A DNA stretch of 64,000 nucleotides from a virus (IMGVR_UViG_3300036768_000279:1-64000); one strand, 5' to 3'; counted from the first letter of the stretch, positions 1 through 5,590 are shown. The notes: a model not told the origin generated them from the sequence alone. Program-made: numbers and translations.

Positions 1-2
1 CG

Positions 3-116
3 CCGCCCGATATCGTGAAGGACGCAAAAGTCCTTCTGAGTGAGTGGATATGGCTGCTGCTGTTTGCGATCGTGCTGGGTACGCTTAGCAGATTCTTCCA
101 CTGGACGGACGACTGA
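3..116 (+). CDS. C-terminal end of a small membrane protein (partial)
   Basis: The reading frame is open from the left edge and stops at TGA 114-116, so only the last 37 residues are present. They contain one strongly hydrophobic stretch (WIWLLLFAIVLGTL) followed by a short charged tail ending WTDD. That is a C-terminal transmembrane anchor. The start lies outside the window. A holin-like or other small membrane role is possible, but nothing in the sequence decides it. The gene is closed by a G/C-rich hairpin directly downstream. Confidence 0.6.
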   Translation, partial: PPDIVKDAKVLLSEWIWLLLFAIVLGTLSRFFHWTDD

Positions 117-118
117 TA

Positions 119-147
119 GGGGGGGGGCGGGTATTACCTGCCCCCCT
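119..147 (+). terminator. G/C-rich hairpin terminator
   Basis: A run of G, then C, then GGGT pairs with ACCTGCCCCCC around a three-base loop, with one mismatch in the stem. It follows the stop codon of the preceding gene by 2 nt. There is no strong T-tract, so it may be a weak terminator or an RNA-end stabiliser. Confidence 0.55.
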
Positions 148-164
148 AATTCTTGAAATAGAAG

Positions 165-193
165 TTGACAGACCGCACTTTCAAGGGTACTCT
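165..193 (+). promoter_or_regulatory. sigma70-like promoter
   Basis: TTGACA (165-170), a 17-nt spacer and TACTCT (188-193). The ATG of the next gene is at 202, only 8 nt after the -10 box, so the transcript should start within a nucleotide or two of the start codon. No Shine-Dalgarno sequence lies in between. Confidence 0.7.
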
Positions 194-201
194 TAGTCAT
201 C

Positions 202-396
202 ATGAAGAACAGCACGTTCAACCTCGTTCTGGTTTCGATCATCCTCGCTCTGGTCGTCGGCGGCATTTTCGGATACGCCATCGCAGTGGGTGAAGTCCAT
301 AAGACAGCAGTCGCCAACGGCGTTGGCGAGTGGAGGGCAGTCAACGGCTATTCAAACGAATTCGTCTGGAAGCAGGGCTGCGGTTGCAACCGCTAG
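202..396 (+). CDS. small single-pass membrane protein
   Basis: 64 residues. Residues about 7-30 form one hydrophobic segment (LVLVSIILALVVGGIFGYAIAV), giving a short N-terminal anchor. The tail reads GVGEWRAVNGYSNEFVWK; I have seen A-G-x-x-E-W...F-x-W-K tails after a membrane segment in small phage proteins, but know no function for them. ATG 202 is the only sensible start. It lies 8 nt after the -10 of the promoter at 165-193, so the gene is probably translated from a leaderless mRNA. A cytoplasmic-membrane location is inferred from the hydrophobic segment. Confidence 0.7.
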   Translation: MKNSTFNLVLVSIILALVVGGIFGYAIAVGEVHKTAVANGVGEWRAVNGYSNEFVWKQGCGCNR

Positions 397-446
397 TCCT
401 CAAGGGGTAGAGTATCCTTGTGCAGGCCAGCAAAGGAGAAACGGAC

Positions 447-752
447 ATGCCGAAAAAGGCAAACTTCGTCATCGGCGGGATTGTGGTGATAATGACTAGA
501 GAGCAGGCCGAACGTTGGAACCGTGGGGAGACGACCGATTACGACCTGCGAACCGTGCAGGCCAGTTTGCCAGACGAATACGAGCAGCCGAGCTACCTTC
601 GACGCGGGGGGATATTCATGGGGACGCCACGGCTAATTAGGGCAGGCCAAACTATTACGCTCGCCCGTGCGACGAACCGGCGACTCTCCCCACAAACGGC
701 GGTGGCGATGGACGGCATGCCCGCCGAGCGGTGCGGGGATTGGCACGATTGA
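447..752 (+). CDS. hypothetical phage protein
   Basis: 101 residues, not recognised. ATG 447 is chosen over an upstream start because AAAGGAG (432-438) sits at the right distance. This makes it one of the few genes in this region with a normal leader and ribosome-binding site. The protein begins MPKKANFVIGGIVVI and has an Arg-rich middle with no membrane segment or clear motif. A terminator (784-811) closes it. There is a weak -10-like TATCCT at 413-418, but no convincing -35 at the usual distance. Confidence 0.6.
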   Translation: MPKKANFVIGGIVVIMTREQAERWNRGETTDYDLRTVQASLPDEYEQPSYLRRGGIFMGTPRLIRAGQTITLARATNRRLSPQTAVAMDGMPAERCGDWHD

Positions 753-783
753 TAAGCTCCCTGACTAGAAAACATTTCACATG

Positions 784-811
784 GGGCTGGGACGCAATCC
801 CGGCCCTTTTT
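784..811 (+). terminator. rho-independent terminator
   Basis: GGGCTGGGA (784-792) pairs with TCCCGGCCC (798-806), including one T-G pair, around a CGCAA loop, and is followed by TTTTT. It lies 31 nt after the stop of the gene at 447-752. Confidence 0.8.
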
Positions 812-822
812 CGTATTCCTAC

Positions 823-841
823 GGCTGCCATTTTGGCAGCC
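823..841. repeat. TGCCA-N3-TGGCA palindrome, copy A
   Basis: GGCTGCCATTTTGGCAGCC is a perfect 8-3-8 inverted repeat with the 13-base core TGCCATTTTGGCA. It lies 42 nt downstream of the leftward promoter at 883-911 and belongs to a family seen at 3873, 4783, 4813, 7349 and 8204. Confidence 0.75.
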
Positions 842-882
842 ACATGTCTATGGTGGCCCCAGGCCCTCGACCATGACACCTA

Positions 883-911
883 AGCATACCACACGAATCG
901 CGTGTTGTCAA
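883..911 (-). promoter_or_regulatory. leftward sigma70-like promoter
   Basis: Read on the - strand: TTGACA (911-906), 17-nt spacer, TATGCT (888-883). The spacer contains ACACG-N5-CGTGT, an inverted repeat that could be an operator. No - strand gene follows, so it would fire through the palindrome at 823-841 into the back of the gene at 447-752. Confidence 0.65.
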
Positions 912-955
912 ATGGAATGCTTTTAGAGCAGACAGCAAGAAAAAGAGAAATCACC

Positions 956-986
956 TTGACTTTTTCCCAGAATGAGTTAGTCTATT
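956..986 (+). promoter_or_regulatory. promoter of the ribbon-helix-helix gene
   Basis: TTGACT (956-961), 16-nt spacer, TAGTCT (978-983). The -10 region reads TTAGTCTATT (977-986), one base away from the late motif TTAGTGTATT used further right, so this promoter may be read by both forms of polymerase. Confidence 0.55.
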
Positions 987-1034
987 GGTGTCCGCAGTGG
1001 ACATTCAACCAACAACAAACGGAGAACACATCAC

Positions 1035-1226
1035 ATGAACACGAACGTCGAAACCAAGCGTGGCCGTGGCCGTCCCGCGACCTTCCCGAACAAGGCAACC
1101 AAGATGGCGGGCTACAACCTCCCCGTCGAGACCCTCGAACTCGTCCGCAAGGCGGCTGCGAAGCGTGAGGTCAACCAGAACCTCCTCGTGGACCGTGCCC
1201 TCCGGGCGTACCTCCGCAAGGGCTGA
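1035..1226 (+). CDS. AT-hook / ribbon-helix-helix DNA-binding protein
   Basis: 63 residues. An N-terminal AT-hook-like patch, KRGRGRPATFP (residues about 8-18), would bind the DNA minor groove. The rest, KMAGYNLPVETLELVRKAAAKREVNQNLLVDRALRAYLRKG, has the beta-strand, helix, helix layout of an Arc/MetJ-type ribbon-helix-helix protein, which binds operators as a dimer. ATG 1035 is preceded by GGAG at 1021, so this gene has a true leader. As a small early DNA-binding protein it is a reasonable candidate regulator, possibly of the palindromes scattered through this region; that link is inference. The next gene starts 3 nt downstream. Confidence 0.7.
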   Translation: MNTNVETKRGRGRPATFPNKATKMAGYNLPVETLELVRKAAAKREVNQNLLVDRALRAYLRKG

Positions 1227-1228
1227 TC

Positions 1229-1363
1229 GTGGCACACGAAATCTGGACAGGGCACAGGTACCTCTTCACCTGTGGCTGGAACGAAGACCCCTGGGAAGCC
1301 GCTGCGTACGTACGTGACGCCCGCGTGATCCGAGTGGTGCGAGGAACTCGCACCGAACTGTAA
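1229..1363 (+). CDS. small hypothetical protein
   Basis: 44 residues from a GTG at 1229, two bases after the previous stop, ending at TAA 1361-1363. The peptide (MAHEIWTGHRYLFTCGWNEDPWEAAAYVRDARVIRVVRG) has a mixed, protein-like composition and fills the gap up to a strong terminator. It is probably translationally coupled to the ribbon-helix-helix gene. No function is recognisable. Confidence 0.55.
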   Translation: MAHEIWTGHRYLFTCGWNEDPWEAAAYVRDARVIRVVRGTRTEL

Positions 1364-1385
1364 GCCCTGCGGGCTTGGGTTGAGA

Positions 1386-1411
1386 AGGGCTCCGAGAAAT
1401 CGGGCCCTTTT
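1386..1411 (+). terminator. rho-independent terminator
   Basis: AGGGCTCCGA (1386-1395) pairs with TCGGGCCCT (1400-1408), one base bulged, around a GAAA tetraloop, and is followed by TTT. The next promoter begins 5 nt later. Confidence 0.85.
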
Positions 1412-1415
1412 CTCC

Positions 1416-1443
1416 TTGACTTTACTCCTGCGAGGAGCATGCT
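1416..1443 (+). promoter_or_regulatory. promoter of the SprT-like gene
   Basis: TTGACT (1416-1421), 16-nt spacer, CATGCT (1438-1443). The -10 lies in the palindrome GGAGCATGCTCC (1434-1445), a possible operator. ATG 1450 follows 6 nt after the -10. Confidence 0.5.
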
Positions 1444-1449
1444 CCGAGC

Positions 1450-1947
1450 ATGAATCACTACAACATAGAAGCCGAGGCCCTCGCCATCCGCGAAGAGGTC
1501 ATCCAGAAGTTCCCCGAGTACCTGGATCTGCTGCGTAGCGTCCGCATCCGCGTGTCCAATCGCACGACCCAAGCTCTCGGCGTCTGCCGTTTCAAGGGTG
1601 GCAAGCCCTACGAGATCGTCCTGTCCTTCGCTGCGTACAAGCACGACGAGAACAGGGGCGGGCTGCGTAACACGATGCTGCACGAAATCGCCCACGCCAT
1701 CGCTGGGCATGCGGCGGGCCATGGTCCGGTGTGGCGTGCTGCGGCCCGCAAGGTGGGTGCGACGCCCGAGCGTTGCGGCACGAAGCTAGCCGTGTCCCCT
1801 GTCACGCTCGTGTCGATCGCGTGCTACGTCTGCCAGGGCGAAATCAAGGTGACCCCGAGGCGTGCGGCGAAGGCCAAGCGTGGCGAGCGGTACCGTCACA
1901 CGACCTGTCGCCCGAAGGGCGACAAGTTCTACCCGTTTTTCCTTTGA
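1450..1947 (+). CDS. SprT-like zinc metalloprotease
   Basis: 165 residues. HEIAH at residues 78-82 and GHGPVW with His91 give the HExxH...H zinc site of the SprT/Spartan family. A Cys-x-x-Cys pair near residue 126 and a later Cys look like the zinc-ribbon end that often follows the SprT domain. Family members cleave proteins, in eukaryotes DNA-protein crosslinks; the phage substrate is unknown. An early role in clearing host proteins from DNA is possible but not shown. ATG 1450 is the first start, 6 nt after the promoter -10, so the mRNA is probably leaderless; the GAGGAG at 1432-1437 would then lie upstream of the transcript. Confidence 0.8.
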   Translation: MNHYNIEAEALAIREEVIQKFPEYLDLLRSVRIRVSNRTTQALGVCRFKGGKPYEIVLSFAAYKHDENRGGLRNTMLHEIAHAIAGHAAGHGPVWRAAARKVGATPERCGTKLAVSPVTLVSIACYVCQGEIKVTPRRAAKAKRGERYRHTTCRPKGDKFYPFFL

Positions 1948-1966
1948 CTTATCCCCTGCGGCGAAC

Positions 1967-2089
1967 CTGCTGCATTCCATCTACGGGCCGAAGGACATCG
2001 GAGCTCCAGAAATCAGCATCGTGGATTTCGAGATCGTCGGCGAAGAGGGCGGTCATACCGTCCTGGTCAAGGTCGGCTACGAAATCTGA
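1967..2089 (+). CDS. possible small protein, start unresolved
   Basis: An open frame ending at TGA 2087-2089 encodes a protein-like tail (SIYGPKDIGAPEISIVDFE, then IVGEEGGHTVLVKVGYEI) unlike a shadow frame. TTGACT at 1944-1949 lies just upstream, but no clear -10 follows. No ATG is available: candidates are CTG 1967 or 1970, ATC 1979 or GTG 2021. Not recognised. Confidence 0.35.
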   Translation: MLHSIYGPKDIGAPEISIVDFEIVGEEGGHTVLVKVGYEI

Positions 2090-2094
2090 TTTTT

Positions 2095-2316
2095 GTGCTC
2101 GACAACGTGACCTGGAAGGTCAGCGAAGCCGGTCGCCAGCATGTGATCCGCGAGAAAGTGTTCAAGTCAAGTTCAACCAAGATTGCAGCGTTTTTGCTTG
2201 CGAAAACTCGTGAGCGAGGTATTCTAAGACATGGCACTTCAAGTTCAACTCCTGCAAGACGCCCCCAAGGAAGTCGATCACGCTCCGCTCATGGAACTCA
2301 TGCAGTGGATTCGTGA
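2095..2316 (+). CDS. possible small protein overlapping the next gene
   Basis: A GTG at 2095 opens a 73-codon frame. The first half (NVTWKVSEAGRQHVIREKVF) looks protein-like. The last third overlaps the well-supported gene at 2231 in another frame and has shadow-like, Ser/Arg-rich composition. Either the gene is real with an unusual long overlap, or a frame break cuts a shorter gene. The promoter of the next gene lies inside it. Not recognised. Confidence 0.35.
   Translation: MLDNVTWKVSEAGRQHVIREKVFKSSSTKIAAFLLAKTRERGILRHGTSSSTPARRPQGSRSRSAHGTHAVDS
2198..2225 (+). promoter_or_regulatory. early promoter
   Basis: TTGCGA (2198-2203; TTGCTT also at 2194), 16-nt spacer, TATTCT (2220-2225). ATG 2231 follows after 5 nt (AAGAC). 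The same TATTCTAAGACATGG string recurs at 6864. Confidence 0.65.
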
Positions 2317-2527
2317 GAACGGTGATACGGGCTTCTATCTGCCCTACGACAACGGTGAAACGGGATGCTGCGTCGTGGATCTCGGACATATGATCCAGGG
2401 CATCGAGGAATGGCAGGATCCTGACTTCGGTGGTGCGGACGCGGGCATTCCGCCCCCGCCCGACATCCGCGAGTATCTGCAAAAAGAAATCGCGGCTGGT
2501 CGTTGCCTCGCGTGGGTTTCGTGGTAG
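2231..2527 (+). CDS. hypothetical early protein
   Basis: 98 residues, acidic and soluble, without a recognisable domain. It starts MALQVQLLQDAPKEVDHAPL, has a WIRENGDTGFYLPYDNGETGCCVVDLG stretch, and has a Pro-rich turn (IPPPPDIREYL). ATG 2231 is 5 nt after the -10 box, so the transcript is probably leaderless. The promoter of the next gene (2503-2530) lies in its 3' end. Confidence 0.65.
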   Translation: MALQVQLLQDAPKEVDHAPLMELMQWIRENGDTGFYLPYDNGETGCCVVDLGHMIQGIEEWQDPDFGGADAGIPPPPDIREYLQKEIAAGRCLAWVSW

Positions 2528-2530
2528 AAT
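2503..2530 (+). promoter_or_regulatory. early promoter
   Basis: TTGCCT (2503-2508), 16-nt spacer, TAGAAT (2525-2530). ATG 2537 follows after 6 nt. It lies within the end of the preceding gene. Confidence 0.65.
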
Positions 2531-2536
2531 ACTGAC

Positions 2537-2857
2537 ATGAAGTACCGCATCATCAAGCACGACAAGCTCAACTGGGCCATCCAGGAATTCCAGGAAGGCG
2601 GCGGGGAAATCTCTCGCGGTCGCTACGCTGGCCAAGAGAAGCAAGAAAAGTGGAAGGCCCCCAAATCCTTCCATCCCTCGATCCGCAATGCGGCCCTCGC
2701 CTTGCTCGATCAGGCAGCGGGTGACGCCCTGCTGAGTGGCGAAGCCACCAGCATCCTCGAAGCCCTCAAGCTCGCGGAGCAGCGTGTGCAGGCTACGCTT
2801 GCGGTCATCGACATGGGGGTGGCGTATCCGCCCCCGCCCTCTCAGGAGGCTGTATGA
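2537..2857 (+). CDS. hypothetical early protein
   Basis: 106 residues. The N-terminus (MKYRIIKHDKLNWAIQEFQE) followed by GRYAGQEKQEKWKAPKSF resembles small phage proteins with a 'WVIQE...GEERW' pattern whose function is unknown; this is a memory-based likeness only. The C-terminal half is predicted helical (NAALALLDQAAGDALL, ILEALKLAEQRVQATLAVI). ATG 2537 is 6 nt after the -10, suggesting a leaderless mRNA. Its stop overlaps the next start (ATGA at 2854), so the two are translationally coupled. Confidence 0.65.
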   Translation: MKYRIIKHDKLNWAIQEFQEGGGEISRGRYAGQEKQEKWKAPKSFHPSIRNAALALLDQAAGDALLSGEATSILEALKLAEQRVQATLAVIDMGVAYPPPPSQEAV

Positions 2858-3012
2858 GCCGCGACCAGCAATACTGCGATGATTGCGGTGAGCCCATCAA
2901 GGACAAGAACTTCTACGCAATCACGAATCTAAAGGCGGACGCTTCTTCCGCCAACAAGGGAGAGAGTGCGATCCTATGTCTATGCTGTTTCAAGAAACAG
3001 CCCTCAGAATGA
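2854..3012 (+). CDS. small putative zinc-binding protein
   Basis: 52 residues starting in the ATGA overlap with the preceding stop and behind CAGGAGG (2843-2849). The sequence has a CDDC pair at residues 8-11 and a CLCC cluster at residues 42-45, a CxxC...CxCC layout typical of small zinc ribbons. Its stop codon lies within a perfect hairpin (2999-3017). No more specific function can be read. Confidence 0.65.
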   Translation: MSRDQQYCDDCGEPIKDKNFYAITNLKADASSANKGESAILCLCCFKKQPSE

Positions 3013-3017
3013 GGGCT
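2999..3017 (+). terminator. hairpin over the stop codon
   Basis: AGCCCTCA (2999-3006), loop GAA, TGAGGGCT (3010-3017): a perfect 8-bp stem that includes the TGA of the gene at 2854-3012. The next -35 box starts 8 nt later. No T-tract follows. Confidence 0.55.
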
Positions 3018-3024
3018 ATACTCC

Positions 3025-3052
3025 TTGACTTTTCTATGTGGCGTGCTATTCT
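3025..3052 (+). promoter_or_regulatory. early promoter
   Basis: TTGACT (3025-3030), 16-nt spacer, TATTCT (3047-3052). Here a 21-nt leader with TAGGAGA (3061-3067) separates the -10 from ATG 3074, in contrast to the leaderless neighbours. Confidence 0.7.
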
Positions 3053-3073
3053 TTGTTCTCTAGGAGAACAACT

Positions 3074-3235
3074 ATGGCACGCAACAAGAAGCAACGTCTC
3101 CCGCATGAAGTGGAGAAGCTGAAGGCCCGTTGTGCGGGCATGGCCTCGACCACGAAGAACCGCAAGACCCGTTTCAAGGATAGACGCAAGGATGCGTCTA
3201 GGAAGGCATGCCGTGGACAACAAAACGAAGACTGA
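3074..3235 (+). CDS. small very basic protein
   Basis: 53 residues, about one third Lys or Arg (MARNKKQRLPHEVEKLKARC, then STTKNRKTRFKDRRKDASRK), so nucleic-acid or ribosome binding is plausible. ATG 3074 is preceded by a good Shine-Dalgarno (TAGGAGA), giving it a normal leader. The 3' end overlaps the next gene by 23 nt. Not recognised. Confidence 0.6.
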   Translation: MARNKKQRLPHEVEKLKARCAGMASTTKNRKTRFKDRRKDASRKACRGQQNED

Positions 3236-3434
3236 TCTGGTAGCACAGTCCGAAGCGGAAGCTGCAAGGCTCAAGGCTGAGGGGTGGACCCAAAAGGACT
3301 TCGCACTAGCTCTTGTGAAGGCTCTTTGCGTATTCCATGACGTGACGCCATACGACCTGAGGGCTGTCGCTTTCAAGCTCAAAAAAGAACAACACAAACT
3401 ACTTGACGATTGGTTAGAATCGAGTATCCTCTAA
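3213..3434 (+). CDS. hypothetical early protein
   Basis: 73 residues. GTG 3213, preceded by AGGAAGG (3200-3206), is preferred to longer upstream starts because it avoids a long overlap. The sequence (TDLVAQSEAEAARLKAEGWT, QKDFALALVKALCVFHDVTP) is helix-rich and charged, ending DDWLESSIL. No domain is recognised. It forms a pair with the basic protein upstream; their opposite charges might reflect partners, which is only a guess. Confidence 0.6.
   Translation: MDNKTKTDLVAQSEAEAARLKAEGWTQKDFALALVKALCVFHDVTPYDLRAVAFKLKKEQHKLLDDWLESSIL
3403..3430 (+). promoter_or_regulatory. early promoter
   Basis: TTGACG (3403-3408), 16-nt spacer, TATCCT (3425-3430). ATG 3437 follows after 6 nt. Confidence 0.6.
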
Positions 3435-3436
3435 CC

Positions 3437-3689
3437 ATGGCACAACTCGCAAAAACTTCCTACCAAGCATCACAAGGCTTTCGAGCGATTGCGTGAGCTT
3501 CGTGACACGATCGGATTCGGGGTCGCCGATGGCTATGCGTGGTACCTCGTTAAGAGCCGCAAGCCGCTTGTGTTGCAGCACATCGACTACCTCGATGGCT
3601 ACAGCGTGTCCGCCGCTATGATTCGCGGCCTGCGTACCGAGGACATCGACGCCCACGCTCGCCGTAGCAAGATGGGGTTCAAGTTCTAG
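3437..3689 (+). pseudogene. small early gene with a one-base frame break
   Basis: ATG 3437 is perfectly placed 6 nt after a -10 box, but its frame stops after 19 codons. The neighbouring frame is open from 3435 to TAG 3689 and clearly coding (HHKAFERLRELRDTIGFG, then VADGYAWYLVKSRKPLVLQH), yet it has no start. Removing one A from the A5 run at 3451-3455 joins them into MAQLAKLPTKHHKAFERL..., about 83 residues. This is either an indel in the assembly or a genuine frameshift. Function unknown. Two hairpins, the second a strong terminator, follow. Confidence 0.7.
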
Positions 3690-3702
3690 GGCTTCGCCCT
3701 AG
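3686..3702 (+). terminator. hairpin at the stop codon
   Basis: CTAGGGC (3686-3692), loop TTC, GCCCTAG (3696-3702), overlapping the TAG stop. A stronger terminator follows at 3720. Confidence 0.55.
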
Positions 3703-3719
3703 AGTACCGGGTCGATGGG

Positions 3720-3745
3720 GGGCCGCTTTAAACGGCCCTCTTTTT
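3720..3745 (+). terminator. rho-independent terminator
   Basis: GGGCCG (3720-3725) pairs with CGGCCC (3733-3738) and is followed by TCTTTTT. The same GGGCCG/CGGCCC stem closes transcription units at 5431, 5915, 6539 and 63359. Confidence 0.85.
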
Positions 3746-3872
3746 CTATTTCAAGATAGCTTTGCTTGAAAAGCAAAAAGCTCAGTGATCCCCTCAAAAT
3801 GCTTACATAGAGAATTTCAGGAATCTCCGGGATTTCTTTACATTTACTTACATGGTGGCCACGCCACCAGGG

Positions 3873-3902
3873 TGCCAGAATGGCGGCTGGCATAACGGCA
3901 GG
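3873..3902. repeat. TGCCA/TGGCA elements, copy B (imperfect)
   Basis: TGCCAGAATGGCG (3873-3885) matches the family core with one mismatch. It is followed by GGCATAACGGCAGG (3889-3902), a diverged version of the TGCCATAATGGCAGG found at 4813. Confidence 0.5.
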
Positions 3903-3964
3903 AAAGAATTTCCTACGCACAAGTGCGTACGAAAAATAGCCCTTTCAGGGCTAGCCCCTCCTCA

Positions 3965-3993
3965 AGTATACCATAAAATCGCAAGGGAAGCAA
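3965..3993 (-). promoter_or_regulatory. leftward early-type promoter
   Basis: Read on the - strand: TTGCTT (3993-3988), 17-nt spacer, TATACT (3970-3965), preceded by the same CCCC that precedes the rightward early promoters. It diverges from the rightward promoter at 4019-4046. Confidence 0.75.
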
Positions 3994-4018
3994 GGGGAAA
4001 ATAAAAAAATCTTTTTGC

Positions 4019-4046
4019 TTGCATTCTCCCGATCCTAGGGTATAAT
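4019..4046 (+). promoter_or_regulatory. early promoter of the Gp88-like gene
   Basis: TTGCAT (4019-4024; an overlapping TTGCTT at 4015), 16-nt spacer, perfect TATAAT (4041-4046). The GTG start at 4053 follows after 6 nt. Confidence 0.75.
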
Positions 4047-4052
4047 TGTGGC

Positions 4053-4685
4053 GTGAACGAAACGAAAACGTCCGAGCTACTGGCAATCGTCGGCGGTCTC
4101 TCGAAACCGTCAAAAATGCCCGGCTTGGCATACGGCATTCCTGCCCAAGCGTGCAAGGTGGGGAGCCTACTCCGCAATATCAAGGGCTCAACGTGCGGCT
4201 CGTGCTACGCTCTCAAGGGTATGTACGTTTTGCCGCGTGTCCGCAAGGCGTTGGAGCGTAGGCTGGAAAGCCTTTCCAATCCCTTGTGGACGGCTGCTAT
4301 GACGGAACTGCTTTCCCGCAAGTGCAAAAAAGTTCCCTATTTCCGATGGCATGATGCGGGAGATATCCAAAGCCTGGAACATCTTTCCAAGATCGTGCAA
4401 ATCGCGAAAAATCTGCCGGGAATCAATTTCTGGCTGCCCACCCGCGAGACATCGATCCTGAAAGAGTTTCTCGCTCAGGGAAATACCTTCCCTGCCAATC
4501 TGACGGTTCGAGTGTCCGCCCCCATGATCGGGCGGGCACCCGAAAAGATTTCCGGCACCGTGGGGTCGAGTGTCGGAAATCCTGCCGCATTCCAGTGTCC
4601 GGCCCCCAAACAAGGAAATTCTTGCCAGGAATGCCGTGCCTGCTGGGATGCCAAGGTGGAAGAGGTGTCCTATTCGAAACACTGA
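4053..4685 (+). CDS. Gp88-like phage protein
   Basis: 210 residues. KMPGLAYGIPAQACKVGSLL and STCGSCYALKGMYV near the N-terminus, a FRWHDAGDIQSLEHLSKIV block in the middle, FWLPTRE further on, and a C-terminal Cys cluster (CPAPKQGNSCQECRACW) match the phage family named after mycobacteriophage gene product 88. The family has no firmly established function; its conserved Cys residues suggest a metal or Fe-S site. GTG 4053 is 6 nt after a perfect TATAAT, so this would be a leaderless mRNA beginning with GTG. The stretch downstream (4686-4914) holds palindromes and a leftward promoter. Confidence 0.75.
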   Translation: MNETKTSELLAIVGGLSKPSKMPGLAYGIPAQACKVGSLLRNIKGSTCGSCYALKGMYVLPRVRKALERRLESLSNPLWTAAMTELLSRKCKKVPYFRWHDAGDIQSLEHLSKIVQIAKNLPGINFWLPTRETSILKEFLAQGNTFPANLTVRVSAPMIGRAPEKISGTVGSSVGNPAAFQCPAPKQGNSCQECRACWDAKVEEVSYSKH

Positions 4686-4782
4686 TAACGAACATTCTTC
4701 CTTCATCCTCAGTGTGCTCTTTTTTCTGTTCATCCTTGCGATTGCAGGGACTATCCTGAAAGGATTTCACACCTAACCTAGA

Positions 4783-4825
4783 CGGTGCCTGCCGAAATGG
4801 CAGGCACCGCTATGCCATAATGGCA
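4783..4825. repeat. TGCCA/TGGCA palindromes, copy C (two in tandem)
   Basis: CGGTGCCTGCC (4783-4793), GAAAT, GGCAGGCACCG (4799-4809) is a perfect 11-bp stem. It is followed 3 nt later by TGCCATAATGGCA (4813-4825). Both lie just downstream of the leftward promoter at 4852-4879. Confidence 0.75.
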
Positions 4826-4851
4826 GGAAAAAATGGCTACGCTGGCACCTA

Positions 4852-4879
4852 AGTATATCCCGCGAGCGGGATAAGGCTA
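4852..4879 (-). promoter_or_regulatory. leftward promoter
   Basis: Read on the - strand: TAGCCT (4879-4874), 16-nt spacer, TATACT (4857-4852). The spacer contains the palindrome ATCCCGC-GA-GCGGGAT (4858-4873), a good operator candidate touching the -10. After the -10 it shares CTTAGGTGYCA with the leftward promoter at 883-911. Confidence 0.55.
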
Positions 4880-4914
4880 GCAGAATCCCGAAAAAAAGAA
4901 AAAGAAAATTCCCC

Positions 4915-4942
4915 TTGCCTTTTCCAGCCGATAGGGTACAAT
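4915..4942 (+). promoter_or_regulatory. early promoter
   Basis: TTGCCT (4915-4920), 16-nt spacer ending ATAGGG, TACAAT (4937-4942). About 50 nt of leader separate it from ATG 4998. Confidence 0.75.
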
Positions 4943-4997
4943 TTAGACGTTCAAGCAATTCGCTTGGACGCACCTACCAAAACGGCAAGGCACCACC

Positions 4998-5372
4998 ATG
5001 AACGTTTCGATTGTCTCTCGTGCCGATGCGGTCCGCATGATCCGCGAGGCTCGCGGCATGATCTCCGTCTACTCCGTCAAGCGTGCCGACGGTTCGCTAC
5101 GTCGGTTCAACGGGTTCGCCGCGTGCAATCTCAGCAACGCGGAGCGGGCCGCGAGCACGAATGGGAAGGGAATGCCATTCGATCCCCTCGCTCACAATCT
5201 CATCCCTTTCTACGAAATGGTTTCCGAGTGCCAGAATGGTACTCGCGTCGTCAATGGTCGCACGATTGATTGCAAGATACGTCGCACGGTCGGAAAGCAA
5301 TTCAGAAACATCGCCATCGAAGGTATCCGTGCCTTCAAGGCCAGCGGCAGGACTTACACCGTTGCCGATTGA
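4998..5372 (+). CDS. phage SH3-like (beta-barrel) protein
   Basis: 124 residues. VYSVKRADGSLRRFNGFAAC, then DPLAHNLIPFYEM, then QFRNIAIEGIRAFKASGRTY follow a pattern familiar from small phage proteins described as having an SH3-like beta-barrel fold: a 'kRdGtlR' start, a Dx-hydrophobic middle, and an 'yRni..e.i..i.asG..y' end. The role is unknown; it is often next to replication genes. Unlike its neighbours it has a leader of about 50 nt, with GGCAAGG at 4984-4990 as a weak ribosome site. Confidence 0.6.
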   Translation: MNVSIVSRADAVRMIREARGMISVYSVKRADGSLRRFNGFAACNLSNAERAASTNGKGMPFDPLAHNLIPFYEMVSECQNGTRVVNGRTIDCKIRRTVGKQFRNIAIEGIRAFKASGRTYTVAD

Positions 5373-5562
5373 ATTGTCCCGACGAATTCTCTAGACTTTT
5401 CCAGCTATAGGGTAACCTATAGTGCGATTGAGCGGGCCGAAAACGGCCCGCTGCCGCGTGCTCGCTCGCTCGCCGATAGCTTAGCTACGCGGGCGGGCGG
5501 AGCGTTCGCCCTAGGCCCGCGTAGGACGTTATAGGGCAAATCGAGTTTTTTGATTTTTCCCC
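5373..5562. other. gene-free stretch with palindromes
   Basis: No gene seen. It contains TAGACT...TAACCT, a promoter-like string with a spacer of only 15, and a perfect CTATAGG-GTAA-CCTATAG palindrome (5405-5422). A GCGGGCCG/CGGCCCGC terminator hairpin (5431-5452) and a long hairpin ACGCGGGC/GCCCGCGT (5487-5522) follow. Parts (TTAGCTACG, GGCCCGC, TATAGGGYAAATCG) recur in the gap at 6467-6588, so these gaps look like copies of one cassette. Confidence 0.6.
5431..5452 (+). terminator. GGGCCG-type hairpin terminator
   Basis: AGCGGGCCG (5431-5439), loop AAAA, CGGCCCGCT (5444-5452). A perfect 9-bp stem, without a T-tract. Confidence 0.65.
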
Positions 5563-5590
5563 TTGCTTTTTCGAGCCGCTAGGGTATACT
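5563..5590 (+). promoter_or_regulatory. early promoter
   Basis: TTGCTT (5563-5568), 16-nt spacer TTTCGAGCCGCTAGGG, TATACT (5585-5590). An ATG at 5596 follows after 5 nt. Confidence 0.8.

Larger units (their letters stand above)
3746..4018. other. gene-free stretch B with a leftward promoter and palindromes
   Basis: No convincing gene on either strand. It contains the leftward promoter at 3965-3993. Just beyond its start is a hairpin with T-tract read leftward (TAGCCC/GGGCTA at 3937-3953, then TTTTT at 3936-3932). Next come a perfect TACGCAC-AA-GTGCGTA palindrome (3914-3929) and two diverged TGCCA/TGGCA elements (3873-3902). A leftward transcript from about 3958 would meet the hairpin within 25 nt, so it would be very short unless read-through occurs. 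Confidence 0.6.

Noticed and set aside
655-879. Open frame on the - strand behind the leftward promoter at 883-911
   Set aside because: Antisense to a supported gene, Arg/Ala/Pro-rich shadow composition and no ribosome site.
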